Assembly: GCA_043747835.1 (NCBI GenBank)
Contig: JAYTOK010000065.1
Coordinates: forward strand, 36,302-100,301
DNA: 64,000 nt
Source: CADEED01 sp043747835
GTDB taxonomy: Bacteria > Pseudomonadota > Gammaproteobacteria > Steroidobacterales > Steroidobacteraceae
Direction: 5' to 3'
In this document: positions 1 to 7,292 of the stretch, piece after piece
Layout of the letters: each line of letters opens with the position of its first letter
How positions within the stretch are numbered: position 1 is the first letter of the stretch
Made by a program: the position numbers and the translations under genes
Notes under the pieces: model-generated
Told to the model about the DNA's origin: nothing
Databases searched by the model: none
What the model saw: only the letters and a program-made list of their open reading frames with translations

Positions 1-393
1 ACGCGACGGTTTCCCGACAAGAAGACCGGTCTGAGCTATTGGGACCACGCGCTGTTGTCGCGCGTGAAGGCGCGCGGGCCCGGCGTGTCGCAGATCATCG
101 GGTTCACGATGGCGGAGACGTATGGGCAGGGCGACATCGTCGGCGACTGGTATCTGTTCGGCCGGATGCTGCACCTCGCGCGAATACCGAGTCCACTCGT
201 CAAAGTGAGCGGCGACGAGCTCGCGATCCACAGCACCGAAGCTGCGATCACGCCGTTCGGGGAAGAGGTGTTGCGCGGCGCGGCATCGAACTTCCCGGCG
301 AACCCCATCGAGGATTGGGCTGCAGGCGTCAAATTGAGCTCATCCGCCGGGGCGATGTGGTTCAACGACGGCGGGCGGCTGGTCAAGGGCTGA
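1..393 (+). CDS. C-terminal part of a DUF1835/DUF3658-like protein (truncated by window edge)
   Basis: The reading frame is open from the first base and ends with TGA at 391-393, so about 130 C-terminal residues are visible and the start lies outside the window. The order of features resembles the C-terminal half of DUF1835-type proteins: an Arg/Phe-rich PDKKTGLSYWD stretch, a hydrophobic DWYLFGRMLHLA segment, an AITPFGEEVLRG segment, a PIEDWAAGVKLSS segment and a final WFNDGGRLV. No catalytic motif is visible and the function of that family is not settled. The family call is by recognition only. An ATG-like codon inside the frame is not taken as the start because the same frame continues upstream. 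Confidence 0.5.
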   Translation, partial: TRRFPDKKTGLSYWDHALLSRVKARGPGVSQIIGFTMAETYGQGDIVGDWYLFGRMLHLARIPSPLVKVSGDELAIHSTEAAITPFGEEVLRGAASNFPANPIEDWAAGVKLSSSAGAMWFNDGGRLVKG

Positions 394-396
394 GAA

Positions 397-425
397 ATGG
401 GGTCAGACTCTATTTTTCCTCTGTC
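397..425. repeat. REP-like half element (GGGGTCAGACTCT)
   Basis: Just after the truncated first gene the sequence reads GGGGTCAGACTCT followed by a T-run. The GGGGTCAGA core is the same as in the perfect palindrome at 3845-3870, but the matching inverted half is missing here. It is best read as a degenerate or half copy of the same intergenic repeat family. No promoter for the following aldolase gene could be assigned with confidence in 394-541. Confidence 0.3.
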
Positions 426-541
426 CTCGCCCTCTGTCCGATGTCCCCGGCGGGCCATGTTCTCTTCAGTTGCCTCACCTGATCGACCCCCTTACCATCG
501 CGCCTCCTTACACCGTAGCGACACCGAAGGGGCGATAGACA

Positions 542-1435
542 ATGAGCAATTTCGAGCAGCAAGCAGCCAAGATCCGCAACCAGCCAGGATTCATCGCGGC
601 GCTGGACCAGAGTGGCGGCAGCACGCCGAAGGCGCTCAAGCTCTACGGTGTCGAAGAGAACACGTACTCGGGCGAGCAGCAGATGATGGACCTCGTCCAC
701 CAGATGCGTTCGCGTATCGTCACGAGCCCCGTCTTCGCGGGCAACCGCATCGCCGGCGCGATCCTGTTCGAAGCGACGATGGATCGCGATTTCGGTGGCA
801 CGCCCGCGGCTGACTACCTGTGGAACAGCAAGCAGGTCGTTCCTTTCCTCAAGATCGACAAGGGTCTCGCCGACGAAGTGAACGGCGTGCAGCTCATGAA
901 GCCGATGCCGACGCTCGACGATCTCCTCAAGAAGGCGAAGTCGAAGGGCATCTTCGGCACCAAAGAGCGTTCGGTCATCAAGCTCAACAATCCCGAGGGC
1001 ATCAAGGCCGTCGTGAAGCAGCAGTTCGAGATCGCGAAGCAGGTGCTGTCGCACGGACTGATCCCGATCGTCGAGCCGGAAGTGGACATCAAGAACCCGG
1101 ACAAGAAGGGCTCCGAGGACAACCTCAAGAAGGAAATCCTGGCCGAGCTCGACAAGCTGCCGGCGGATCAGCAGGTGATGCTGAAGCTCACGATCCCGGA
1201 CGTGGACAACCTCTACGCCGATCTCGTGAAGCACCCGCGCGTGCTGAAGGTCGTGGCGCTGTCGGGCGGCTACAGCCGTGACGAAGCGAACAAGCGTCTC
1301 GCGAAGCAGAACGGCATGATCGCGAGCTTCTCGCGCGCGCTGTCGGAAGGTCTCACGGCGCAGCAGAGCGATGCGGATTTCAATGGCGCGCTCGACAAGG
1401 CGATCGAGAGCATCTACCAGGCTTCGAAGACCTGA
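542..1435 (+). CDS. fda: Class I fructose-bisphosphate aldolase
   Basis: The 297-residue product has the length and sequence of the bacterial (Staphylococcus-type) class I fructose-bisphosphate aldolases. These cleave fructose 1,6-bisphosphate to dihydroxyacetone phosphate and glyceraldehyde 3-phosphate through a Schiff base. The N-terminal LDQSGGSTPK motif (21-30) and VEPEVDI (177-183) are typical, and Lys215 in MLKLTIP is the expected Schiff-base lysine. The enzyme is cytosolic and works in glycolysis and gluconeogenesis, which fits the glycogen-use block further along. A strong terminator follows directly, so it is probably monocistronic. No class II zinc motif is present. Confidence 0.95.
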   Translation: MSNFEQQAAKIRNQPGFIAALDQSGGSTPKALKLYGVEENTYSGEQQMMDLVHQMRSRIVTSPVFAGNRIAGAILFEATMDRDFGGTPAADYLWNSKQVVPFLKIDKGLADEVNGVQLMKPMPTLDDLLKKAKSKGIFGTKERSVIKLNNPEGIKAVVKQQFEIAKQVLSHGLIPIVEPEVDIKNPDKKGSEDNLKKEILAELDKLPADQQVMLKLTIPDVDNLYADLVKHPRVLKVVALSGGYSRDEANKRLAKQNGMIASFSRALSEGLTAQQSDADFNGALDKAIESIYQASKT

Positions 1436-1462
1436 GCGGAAGCGAAAAGCAGTTCTTGAACG

Positions 1463-1498
1463 AGCCCCGGCGATGCAAGTCGCCGGGGCTTTTTCTTT
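1463..1498 (+). terminator. Rho-independent terminator of fda
   Basis: A perfect 11-bp GC-rich stem (AGCCCCGGCGA at 1463-1473 paired with 1480-1490) closes a six-base loop and is followed by a T-rich tract. It lies 27 bases after the fda stop and just before the convergent AraC gene ends at 1501. Because the stem is symmetric it may also help end transcription from the other strand. Confidence 0.9.
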
Positions 1499-1500
1499 GC

Positions 1501-2325
1501 CTATGCGCTCTGATTCCGCCACTCGCGCGGGGATTTCCCGCTCTGTGCCTTGAACGCCCGCGACAGCGCCGCCTCGCTGCCATACCCGACATCCTGCGCG
1601 ATCAGCTTCAGGCTCTTGCCCGCCAGCAGTGCCTTCTGCGCGAGCCCGACGCGCCATCTCTGTAGATAGACGCCCGGCGTCACGCCGACGGTCTCGCGAA
1701 AACCGTTCGCGAACACGCTGCGGCTCATGCCGCTAGCGGCCGCCAGATCCTCGAGCGGCCATTCCTTCTGCGGCTCCTCGTGCATCTTCACGATCGCGAG
1801 CCGCAGCTTCGGATGCGCGAGCCCCGCGAGCATCCCCACTCGCGTCTGACCGCTCTCCATGAGCTGACGCAGCACCTGGATCAGCACGACCTCGAACAAG
1901 CGGTCGAGCATCGCCTGCCGTCCGCAGTACTGCGTGATCGCCTCGCTGAACAGCAGCTCGAGCACGGCCTCACTACCTTGCAGTGCTTTCAGCGGCAAAC
2001 ACACGCACTCGGGCAGGGCGGCTGCGATCGGATTCGCATTGCCGCCCTCGAAGCTCAAGTTCGCGCACACGAAATCCGCGCCACGCTCGGTGTCGGTTTC
2101 GAAGCGATGCGCCATCGGGCGTGGATAGAGCAGGAGGCTCGGCTCGCGAATGCGCAATGGCTTGCCCTTGCCGTGGCGCACATCGACATCGCCGCGGCGG
2201 ATGAGATGCAGTTGCCCGTCCGTCCCGCTGCCATCGAGCGAGTTGATGCCGCAGAGCGCGCCAGCCTGGAAGGTCCGCGCGTTGACGGAGAAGTGCGCGA
2301 GCAACGCCTGAAGCCGGTCAGCCAT
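1501..2325 (-). CDS. AraC-family transcriptional regulator (cupin_6 type)
   Basis: The product has 274 residues starting at MADRLQALLAHF. It has an N-terminal cupin-like sensor of the AraC cupin_6 class and a C-terminal double helix-turn-helix, visible as LEDLAAASGMSRSVFANGF and LIAQDVGYGSEAALSRAF. The open frame runs 41 codons further upstream, but that part is not conserved-looking and would run into the divergent gene, so the internal ATG at 2325 was chosen. The gene is divergent from ohr and the secreted hydrolase with a gap of about 110 bp, and regulators of this class often control their divergent neighbours. The effector is unknown; reactive aldehydes or peroxides are a guess from context. 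Confidence 0.85.
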   Translation of the reverse strand: MADRLQALLAHFSVNARTFQAGALCGINSLDGSGTDGQLHLIRRGDVDVRHGKGKPLRIREPSLLLYPRPMAHRFETDTERGADFVCANLSFEGGNANPIAAALPECVCLPLKALQGSEAVLELLFSEAITQYCGRQAMLDRLFEVVLIQVLRQLMESGQTRVGMLAGLAHPKLRLAIVKMHEEPQKEWPLEDLAAASGMSRSVFANGFRETVGVTPGVYLQRWRVGLAQKALLAGKSLKLIAQDVGYGSEAALSRAFKAQSGKSPREWRNQSA

Positions 2326-2437
2326 GGGAAAAGACTCTCGATCAAGTTCTTGGGACTCAAGGTAGCAAATCGTCCTGAGTTTGGCCGCAAAGTTCTCCTC
2401 ACCCGGCGGCACCGCCGAACACACCCAGGAGAACGCC

Positions 2438-2869
2438 ATGACCCTCAAGCCCGAAAAAATCCTCTACACCGGCAAAGCCACCGCCACGGGCGGCCGCGAC
2501 GGCCGCGCGATTTCGTCCGATCAGGTTCTCGACGTCGCGCTCGCGACGCCGCGCGAACTTGGCGGCGCCGGCGGCGCGGGCACGAACCCGGAGCAGTTGT
2601 TCGCCGCGGGTTACTCCGCCTGCTTTCTCAGCGCGCTCAAGTTCGTCGCCGGCAAGCAGAAGATCGCGCTGCCCGCCGACTCGACTGTGCACGGCCAGGT
2701 CGGCATCGGTCCGATCCCGACGGGCTTCGCGCTGAAGGTGCAGCTCGAGATCTCGGTCCCGGGTCTGCCGCGCGAACAGGTGCAGCAGCTCGTCGATGCC
2801 GCGCACCAGGTCTGCCCGTACTCGAATGCCACGCGCGGCAACGTCGACGTGACGCTCGTCGTTGCCTGA
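2438..2869 (+). CDS. ohr: Organic hydroperoxide resistance protein, Ohr/OsmC family
   Basis: This 143-residue protein matches the Ohr subgroup of the OsmC family, thiol peroxidases that reduce organic hydroperoxides using lipoylated protein partners. The two redox cysteines are in place: Cys62 in AAGYSACFLSAL and Cys126 in HQVCPYSNATR. The ATG at 2438 has a CAGGAGA ribosome site a few bases upstream; the open frame extends further but without a ribosome site. It leads a two-gene unit with the secreted alpha/beta hydrolase and is divergent from the AraC gene, which is its likely regulator. No MarR-type OhrR is adjacent. Confidence 0.92.
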   Translation: MTLKPEKILYTGKATATGGRDGRAISSDQVLDVALATPRELGGAGGAGTNPEQLFAAGYSACFLSALKFVAGKQKIALPADSTVHGQVGIGPIPTGFALKVQLEISVPGLPREQVQQLVDAAHQVCPYSNATRGNVDVTLVVA

Positions 2870-2898
2870 ATCGACAAACTATCTAGAAGGGGAATCAC

Positions 2899-3819
2899 AT
2901 GAATACATCAGTCAGGAACACCACCGCCGGCCTCGTCGTCGCGCTTTCGCTCGCAACCGCCGCGAACGCGGCGCCGCCCAAAGTCGAGGGCAGCTATGTC
3001 ACGACCCGCGACAACGTGCAGCTCTACTTCAAGGACTGGGGCCCGCGCACGGGCCCGGTCGTGACGTTCAGCCACGGCTGGCCGTTGAACTCGGACAGCT
3101 TCGAATCGCAGATGATCTTTCTCGCTGAGAGGGGTTATCGCGTCGTGGCGCACGATCGCCGCGGTCACGGGCGCTCGAGCCAGCCTTGGGACGGCAACGA
3201 CATGGATCACTACGCGGACGATCTCGCGGCCGTGATCGAAGCGCTGAACCTCAAGGACGTCACGCTCGTCGGCTTCTCGACGGGTGGCGGCGAAGTGGCG
3301 CGCTACATCGGCCGGCACGGGACGTCGCGGGTGAAGAAGGCCGTGCTGATCGGCGCGGTTCCGCCGCTGATGCTGAAGACACCTGACAACCTGACGGGCA
3401 CGCCAATCGAGGTGTACGACGGGATTCGCCAGGGTGCGTTGACGAACCGGGCACAGCAGTACTTCGACATCGCCTCGACTGTGTTCTACGGCTTCAACCG
3501 GCCGGGCGCGAAGCCTTCGCAGGGTTTGATCCAGTCGTTCGTGACGCAGGGCTTGCAGGCCGGACACAAGAACACCTTCGATTCGATCAAGGCGTTTTCG
3601 GAGACGGACTTCCGGCCGGACCTCGCGAAGTTCGATGTGCCGACGCTGATCCTGCACGGCGGGGACGATCAGCTCGTGTCCGTCGACAACCATGCGCGGG
3701 CTTCACACAAGCTGATCAAGGGCAGCAAGCTGATCGTCTACGAGGGCGGTCCGCATGGAATCACCGACACGCACAAGGATCAGGTGAATCGGGATCTGCT
3801 GAGCTTCCTGAAGGAGTGA
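2899..3819 (+). CDS. Secreted alpha/beta hydrolase (non-haem chloroperoxidase/arylesterase-like)
   Basis: The 306-residue protein begins with a Sec signal peptide of about 24 residues ending ANA, so it is likely periplasmic. The mature part is a canonical alpha/beta hydrolase: oxyanion-hole segment FSHGWPLNSD, nucleophile elbow GFSTGG with Ser127, acid in HGGDDQ (Asp256 or 257) and His286 in GGPHG. The GFSTGGGE elbow is typical of the cofactor-free chloroperoxidase/esterase group, which hydrolyse esters and can perhydrolyse acids. An AGAAGGGG ribosome site precedes the ATG. It lies 29 bp after ohr, probably as one transcript, suggesting a shared role in peroxide or xenobiotic response. Confidence 0.88.
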   Translation: MNTSVRNTTAGLVVALSLATAANAAPPKVEGSYVTTRDNVQLYFKDWGPRTGPVVTFSHGWPLNSDSFESQMIFLAERGYRVVAHDRRGHGRSSQPWDGNDMDHYADDLAAVIEALNLKDVTLVGFSTGGGEVARYIGRHGTSRVKKAVLIGAVPPLMLKTPDNLTGTPIEVYDGIRQGALTNRAQQYFDIASTVFYGFNRPGAKPSQGLIQSFVTQGLQAGHKNTFDSIKAFSETDFRPDLAKFDVPTLILHGGDDQLVSVDNHARASHKLIKGSKLIVYEGGPHGITDTHKDQVNRDLLSFLKE

Positions 3820-3844
3820 CGGACGGCTACGGGCTTCGGAGATA

Positions 3845-3870
3845 GGGGTCAGATCGATAGATCTGACCCC
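3845..3870. repeat. Perfect REP-like palindrome, GGGGTCAGATC arms
   Basis: An 11-bp perfect inverted repeat (3845-3855 against 3860-3870) is separated by four bases. It sits between the hydrolase gene and the stop codon of the convergent small gene, touching the latter. The core matches the half element at 397. It could act as a bidirectional terminator, though there is no long T-tract. Confidence 0.75.
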
Positions 3871-3871
3871 T

Positions 3872-4111
3872 TCACTTCGTCACCCGGCAGGCCGCGCGCG
3901 CCTCTTCGAGTTTCCGACGACGCTCTCGCAGGCGCTCTCCATCATCCGAGTCGTACGGCGCCCGCATTCGCGAGTCGATCGCGTCGATCTTGCTCTGGAT
4001 CTTGGCTTCGCATGCGGCCCGCTCCGCGTTTGTCGCGGTGCGCGCCTGACTCGACGTCGAGGCCAGGTGGATCAATAGAACCAGGAAGATCAGCGGTGTC
4101 AGAAGTTTCAT
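3872..4111 (-). CDS. Small secreted hypothetical protein
   Basis: The 79-residue product has an N-terminal hydrophobic signal sequence (LLTPLIFLVLLIHLA) with a probable cleavage site near SSQA. A short charged helical part follows with two cysteines, in RAACEAK and RAACRVTK, that could form a disulfide in the periplasm. The C-terminal RLRERRRKLEEAR stretch is strongly helical. I do not recognise the family. The stop codon lies one base from the REP palindrome at 3845-3870. Confidence 0.55.
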   Translation of the reverse strand: MKLLTPLIFLVLLIHLASTSSQARTATNAERAACEAKIQSKIDAIDSRMRAPYDSDDGERLRERRRKLEEARAACRVTK

Positions 4112-4290
4112 GAGTTCACTTCACCCCACTCGCGGCCCGCTGGAAACGCGTGAACACCTGCATTTACGCCACATAATCCGCTGGACTTAAGAGAACGCCG
4201 GGCTTGCCCGACCGTCGGCACACGAACGATGGTCGCCACGGCGACCGACATCACAGTCGCCGCGCGGCCGACGGCGTTATGGTCGGCGCC

Positions 4291-4539
4291 ATGAACGACA
4301 TCGCTTCGATCGCCGCGATTCCAACCGCGTTGCAGAGCGCCACGAGCGCGATCCAGAAATCGCACCGAGCGCTGGAGAAGGATGCCAATGTGGTGGCGCG
4401 CTCGAATGCGGTCGAATCGCGCGATACGCTCGAAGCCCTGATCGACTCGCGACAGCAGCTCCTCTATACGAAGGCCGCCGCGAAACTCATCAGCGCCGCC
4501 GACGAGATCACGCAGAGCGTCATCGACATCCGCGCCTGA
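4291..4539 (+). CDS. Hypothetical small helical protein
   Basis: The chosen start is the ATG of MNDIASIAAIP, giving 82 residues; the frame continues upstream but the upstream residues (His/Arg-rich) do not look like a protein. The product is predicted mostly helical. Its spacing of ALQSATSAIQKSHRALEKDAN resembles, loosely, the amphipathic N-terminal helices of flagellar rod and hook proteins, but there is no ANN motif and no flagellar gene nearby. Function is unknown. It is divergent from the small secreted protein at 3872 and convergent with the membrane gene that follows. Confidence 0.5.
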   Translation: MNDIASIAAIPTALQSATSAIQKSHRALEKDANVVARSNAVESRDTLEALIDSRQQLLYTKAAAKLISAADEITQSVIDIRA

Positions 4540-4563
4540 CAGCCGCGCCGATGCGTTCGCCCG

Positions 4564-6012
4564 TTATGGCGGCCCGTCCGTGGGCTTGTTCGAAATTTGC
4601 GTCATGAACGGCGGCGGCGCGACCGATTCGTTCAACGTCAGCAGTTCACCCAGATTGCATTCCTGAGGAGGGACACACGATGCACGGATGTCCGGCCTCG
4701 CTTCCAGGAGTTTTTTGATGTCGTCGCGCGCGACCAGACGAAAGTAATTCTTCGCCCACTGATGTTCGAGCTGCAGGATGCGAGCAATCCCGCCGCCCAC
4801 GGTTTCATGCTCTTCGGAGTTTTTGCTCGTCGGCAAAGGCCGGACGAATCCAATTTCCCTCCGCGTTGCGTTCGCGACACCCAGAGTGACCGCGGCAACT
4901 TTGTCGACCCGGTCGATTCTTCCCTCGAGTTCCACCAGTTTTTCGTCGCTGCGCTTGCTGGCTCTTGCCAGTTGTCCGGAAATGTCGAGGCACGAGTCGC
5001 TCGACCCGCAGAGGTGCGTGTTCACCAGTTTGACCTGGCCGCCGATGCCTTCGACATGGCTTGCGAGTCGCCCGAGAGCGGGACCGAGATCGTTCGGCAG
5101 CAACTTCGCGTTGAATTCCTCCTGCTTCTTTTCGACGCGATCCACGCTGACCTGCAACCTGCGCAACTCCGCATGGTTCTCCAAGGAAGGAAGCTTGCCG
5201 AGAATTGTCGCCGTCTTCGCGCTCGACTCGTCGACCAACTTCTTCAGTTGAGAGACGGCAAGTGCGAGGGCTGGCGGATCCATCGGCGTGGGCGGCAGTT
5301 CGTCTCCCGACGCGCTCACTAGAGTCGATCGCATTGTTTGAACCTGTGCCTCGATTCGCACGATTCGGGCGGCGTCATCCGCCGTCAGGCCGTAATTGTT
5401 CGTCACCTGGTGCCAGACGGTGCCGCCAACACCTAACAACGCCACCGTCGTCACCGCGATCTGCGGGTGTGTGACGACCTCGCGGGTGAACGAGATGAAG
5501 ACGTTGAATATCCGGGCCGGCAAGGTTTCATTGAAACGCCGCGCGCTATCCGCCTCGGGCTTCTTGATGTCACCGTACTTCTCGCGGATTGACTTCAGCG
5601 TCAATGCCGGCACGCCCAGCCATTCAAGAAGCTGTAACAACAGCTCGAGCGTCGACAAGGCGAATGCGAGGTACAACAACACTTTCGACACGATGACAAT
5701 CGCGTGCACGCCACCGTCTGATTGAGCGGCATAGCGTCTCGCGGAGACCCGCCAGGTCTCACCGGAAACGGGGTTCGCCGAGATGCAGTCCGGGTTAGCC
5801 GCGCGCGCATCGCGCTGTGGGGACTCGGACACGATCCCGCAAAAAACGCGATGCGGGTCGCCTGCACGATCCAGCGCGAGTGCGCCGAGGAGCGCCAGGA
5901 TCGCGACTGCGATCAGGCACAGGGTTCGCCGCACTGCCGTCCAGTAGGGCTCAGAAGGTGCGGCCTCGGTGACGGCCGCGGCTTGCTCTTCAGCTGGCAA
6001 TTCAGCGGTCAT
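4564..6012 (-). CDS. Membrane protein with cytoplasmic/periplasmic coiled coil, unknown function
   Basis: The 482-residue protein has three hydrophobic segments at about 31-48, 104-130 and 184-200, and a small Cys-containing loop between the first two (Cys58, Cys76). A long C-terminal region rich in heptad-like patterns follows, for example LRRLQVSVDRVEKKQEEF and ASKRSDEKLVELEGRIDRV. This is the look of a membrane-anchored coiled-coil scaffold. No enzymatic motif is seen and I do not recognise the family. It is a single gene on the minus strand, with a perfect 18-bp palindrome about 55 bp upstream of its start that may be an operator. Confidence 0.6.
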   Translation of the reverse strand: MTAELPAEEQAAAVTEAAPSEPYWTAVRRTLCLIAVAILALLGALALDRAGDPHRVFCGIVSESPQRDARAANPDCISANPVSGETWRVSARRYAAQSDGGVHAIVIVSKVLLYLAFALSTLELLLQLLEWLGVPALTLKSIREKYGDIKKPEADSARRFNETLPARIFNVFISFTREVVTHPQIAVTTVALLGVGGTVWHQVTNNYGLTADDAARIVRIEAQVQTMRSTLVSASGDELPPTPMDPPALALAVSQLKKLVDESSAKTATILGKLPSLENHAELRRLQVSVDRVEKKQEEFNAKLLPNDLGPALGRLASHVEGIGGQVKLVNTHLCGSSDSCLDISGQLARASKRSDEKLVELEGRIDRVDKVAAVTLGVANATRREIGFVRPLPTSKNSEEHETVGGGIARILQLEHQWAKNYFRLVARDDIKKLLEARPDIRASCVPPQECNLGELLTLNESVAPPPFMTQISNKPTDGPP

Positions 6013-6067
6013 GGACTTCTCCCGGTTTGGCGCTGCAGTGGCGCTTCTTCTGGTTAACTGTCCCGTG

Positions 6068-6085
6068 GGTGAGATTTATCTCACC
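6068..6085. repeat. Perfect 18-bp palindrome upstream of the coiled-coil membrane gene
   Basis: GGTGAGAT and ATCTCACC form perfect 8-bp arms around a TT centre. It lies in the 331-bp gene-free stretch 6013-6343, between the start of the minus-strand membrane gene and the end of ppgK. The position and symmetry suit a dimeric repressor site, though no regulator can be named. Nothing else was recognised in 6013-6343. Confidence 0.5.
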
Positions 6086-6343
6086 TCGGAGGGGTGAAAG
6101 TTGTCGCTCGGAGCGTGAGAACGTTCCGCTACGGCTCGCGCGCCGCGCATGGCCGACATGCGAATGATCGTTCTTTGATGCTTCATGGCAGGCCATGTCG
6201 CGGCGACGATTGCGCGGCTTGTTAGCCCAAACTCATGTGAGAGTATGAGACCAGCCATCGGCGCGAGTGGATAGATGCGCGGCGGATTGCCCGTCAGATC
6301 GCGTCGCGACGACGGATTCCGGGTCCGGGAGTCTTGCTCCGGC

Positions 6344-7123
6344 TTATTTCCCGGCGACCTTCTGCTGCTGGATCCACACGCCCTGCGCGAGTGTGGTGGC
6401 GTACGCGGCGCCGACGATTCCGGCATCCGAACGCAACGCGCCCACTTTCAGCGGCGCGCGGCAGACGAGATCGTCCGTCAGGTTCGGGTGGTCGCCGGTG
6501 ATGCCGCCGCACAGGACGATCAGATCCGGCCAGAACAACGCCTGCGTCCGTTGCAGCACGAACGACAGCTCTTTCACGTAGCCGCCCCAGTCGAGCTTGC
6601 GCTCCATGCGGGCGCGGCCGGATGCACGAGCTTCCGCTTCCATGCCGTCGAACTCGAGGTGGCCGAGTTCGCTGTTAGGCACGAGCTTTCCATCGACGAA
6701 CAGGGCGCTGCCGATGCCGGTGCCGAGTGCGAGGACGAGCACGACCCCGGGCACGTCGCGCGCGGCGCCGAAGTGCACCTCGGCGAGACCCGCGGCATCC
6801 GCGTCATTGATAGCGACGACTTGGCGTTTGAGCTTGATCGCGGCGGGCTCGGCGAGCGGCTGGCCGATCCAGGCCTTGGCGACATTGGCGGCGGTGTGCA
6901 CGGTTCCACCGACCACGACCCCGGGAAACGTCACTCCGGCTGTCAGATTCCCGGCATTCTCGGGAAGGGCGGACGCCATCGCGTCCATCATTTCACTGAC
7001 GGCGGACATCGCGGGGGAGGGGACGGATTTGCGCTCGCCGACCAGCACGCCGCGCGTGAGGTCGACCACCGCTGCCTTGATGGACGAACCCCCGATATCA
7101 ATACCAATTGCTTGTCGGTGCAT
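6344..7123 (-). CDS. ppgK: Polyphosphate glucokinase (ROK family)
   Basis: This 259-residue ROK-family kinase has the phosphate-binding IGIDIGGSSIKAA motif at 6-18, the catalytic Asp107 in AINDADAAG and the glycine-rich LALGTGIGSALF at 131-142. The compact length and sequence match polyphosphate-dependent glucokinases, which phosphorylate glucose to glucose 6-phosphate with inorganic polyphosphate or ATP. The protein lacks the CXCGXXGCXE zinc motif of typical ROK glucokinases and repressors. It is divergent from the glycogen phosphorylase operon, so free glucose released by MalQ and GlgX can be captured. The strict donor preference cannot be judged from sequence. Confidence 0.87.
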   Translation of the reverse strand: MHRQAIGIDIGGSSIKAAVVDLTRGVLVGERKSVPSPAMSAVSEMMDAMASALPENAGNLTAGVTFPGVVVGGTVHTAANVAKAWIGQPLAEPAAIKLKRQVVAINDADAAGLAEVHFGAARDVPGVVLVLALGTGIGSALFVDGKLVPNSELGHLEFDGMEAEARASGRARMERKLDWGGYVKELSFVLQRTQALFWPDLIVLCGGITGDHPNLTDDLVCRAPLKVGALRSDAGIVGAAYATTLAQGVWIQQQKVAGK

Positions 7124-7292
7124 TCCGCGTTAACTCGCAGCCATTGTGGTGCAGATCGCAAAGACGAACCTTTGCGTGCTTGGGTTATATGATACCGGGA
7201 CCCGATGCCCGACAAAGTCTTAACTCGCATTGTCGGCAGGGCCAAAGAAAAATGTCCTGAAATGTCTCGTCGACGAATGAAAGGTAGTTCGA

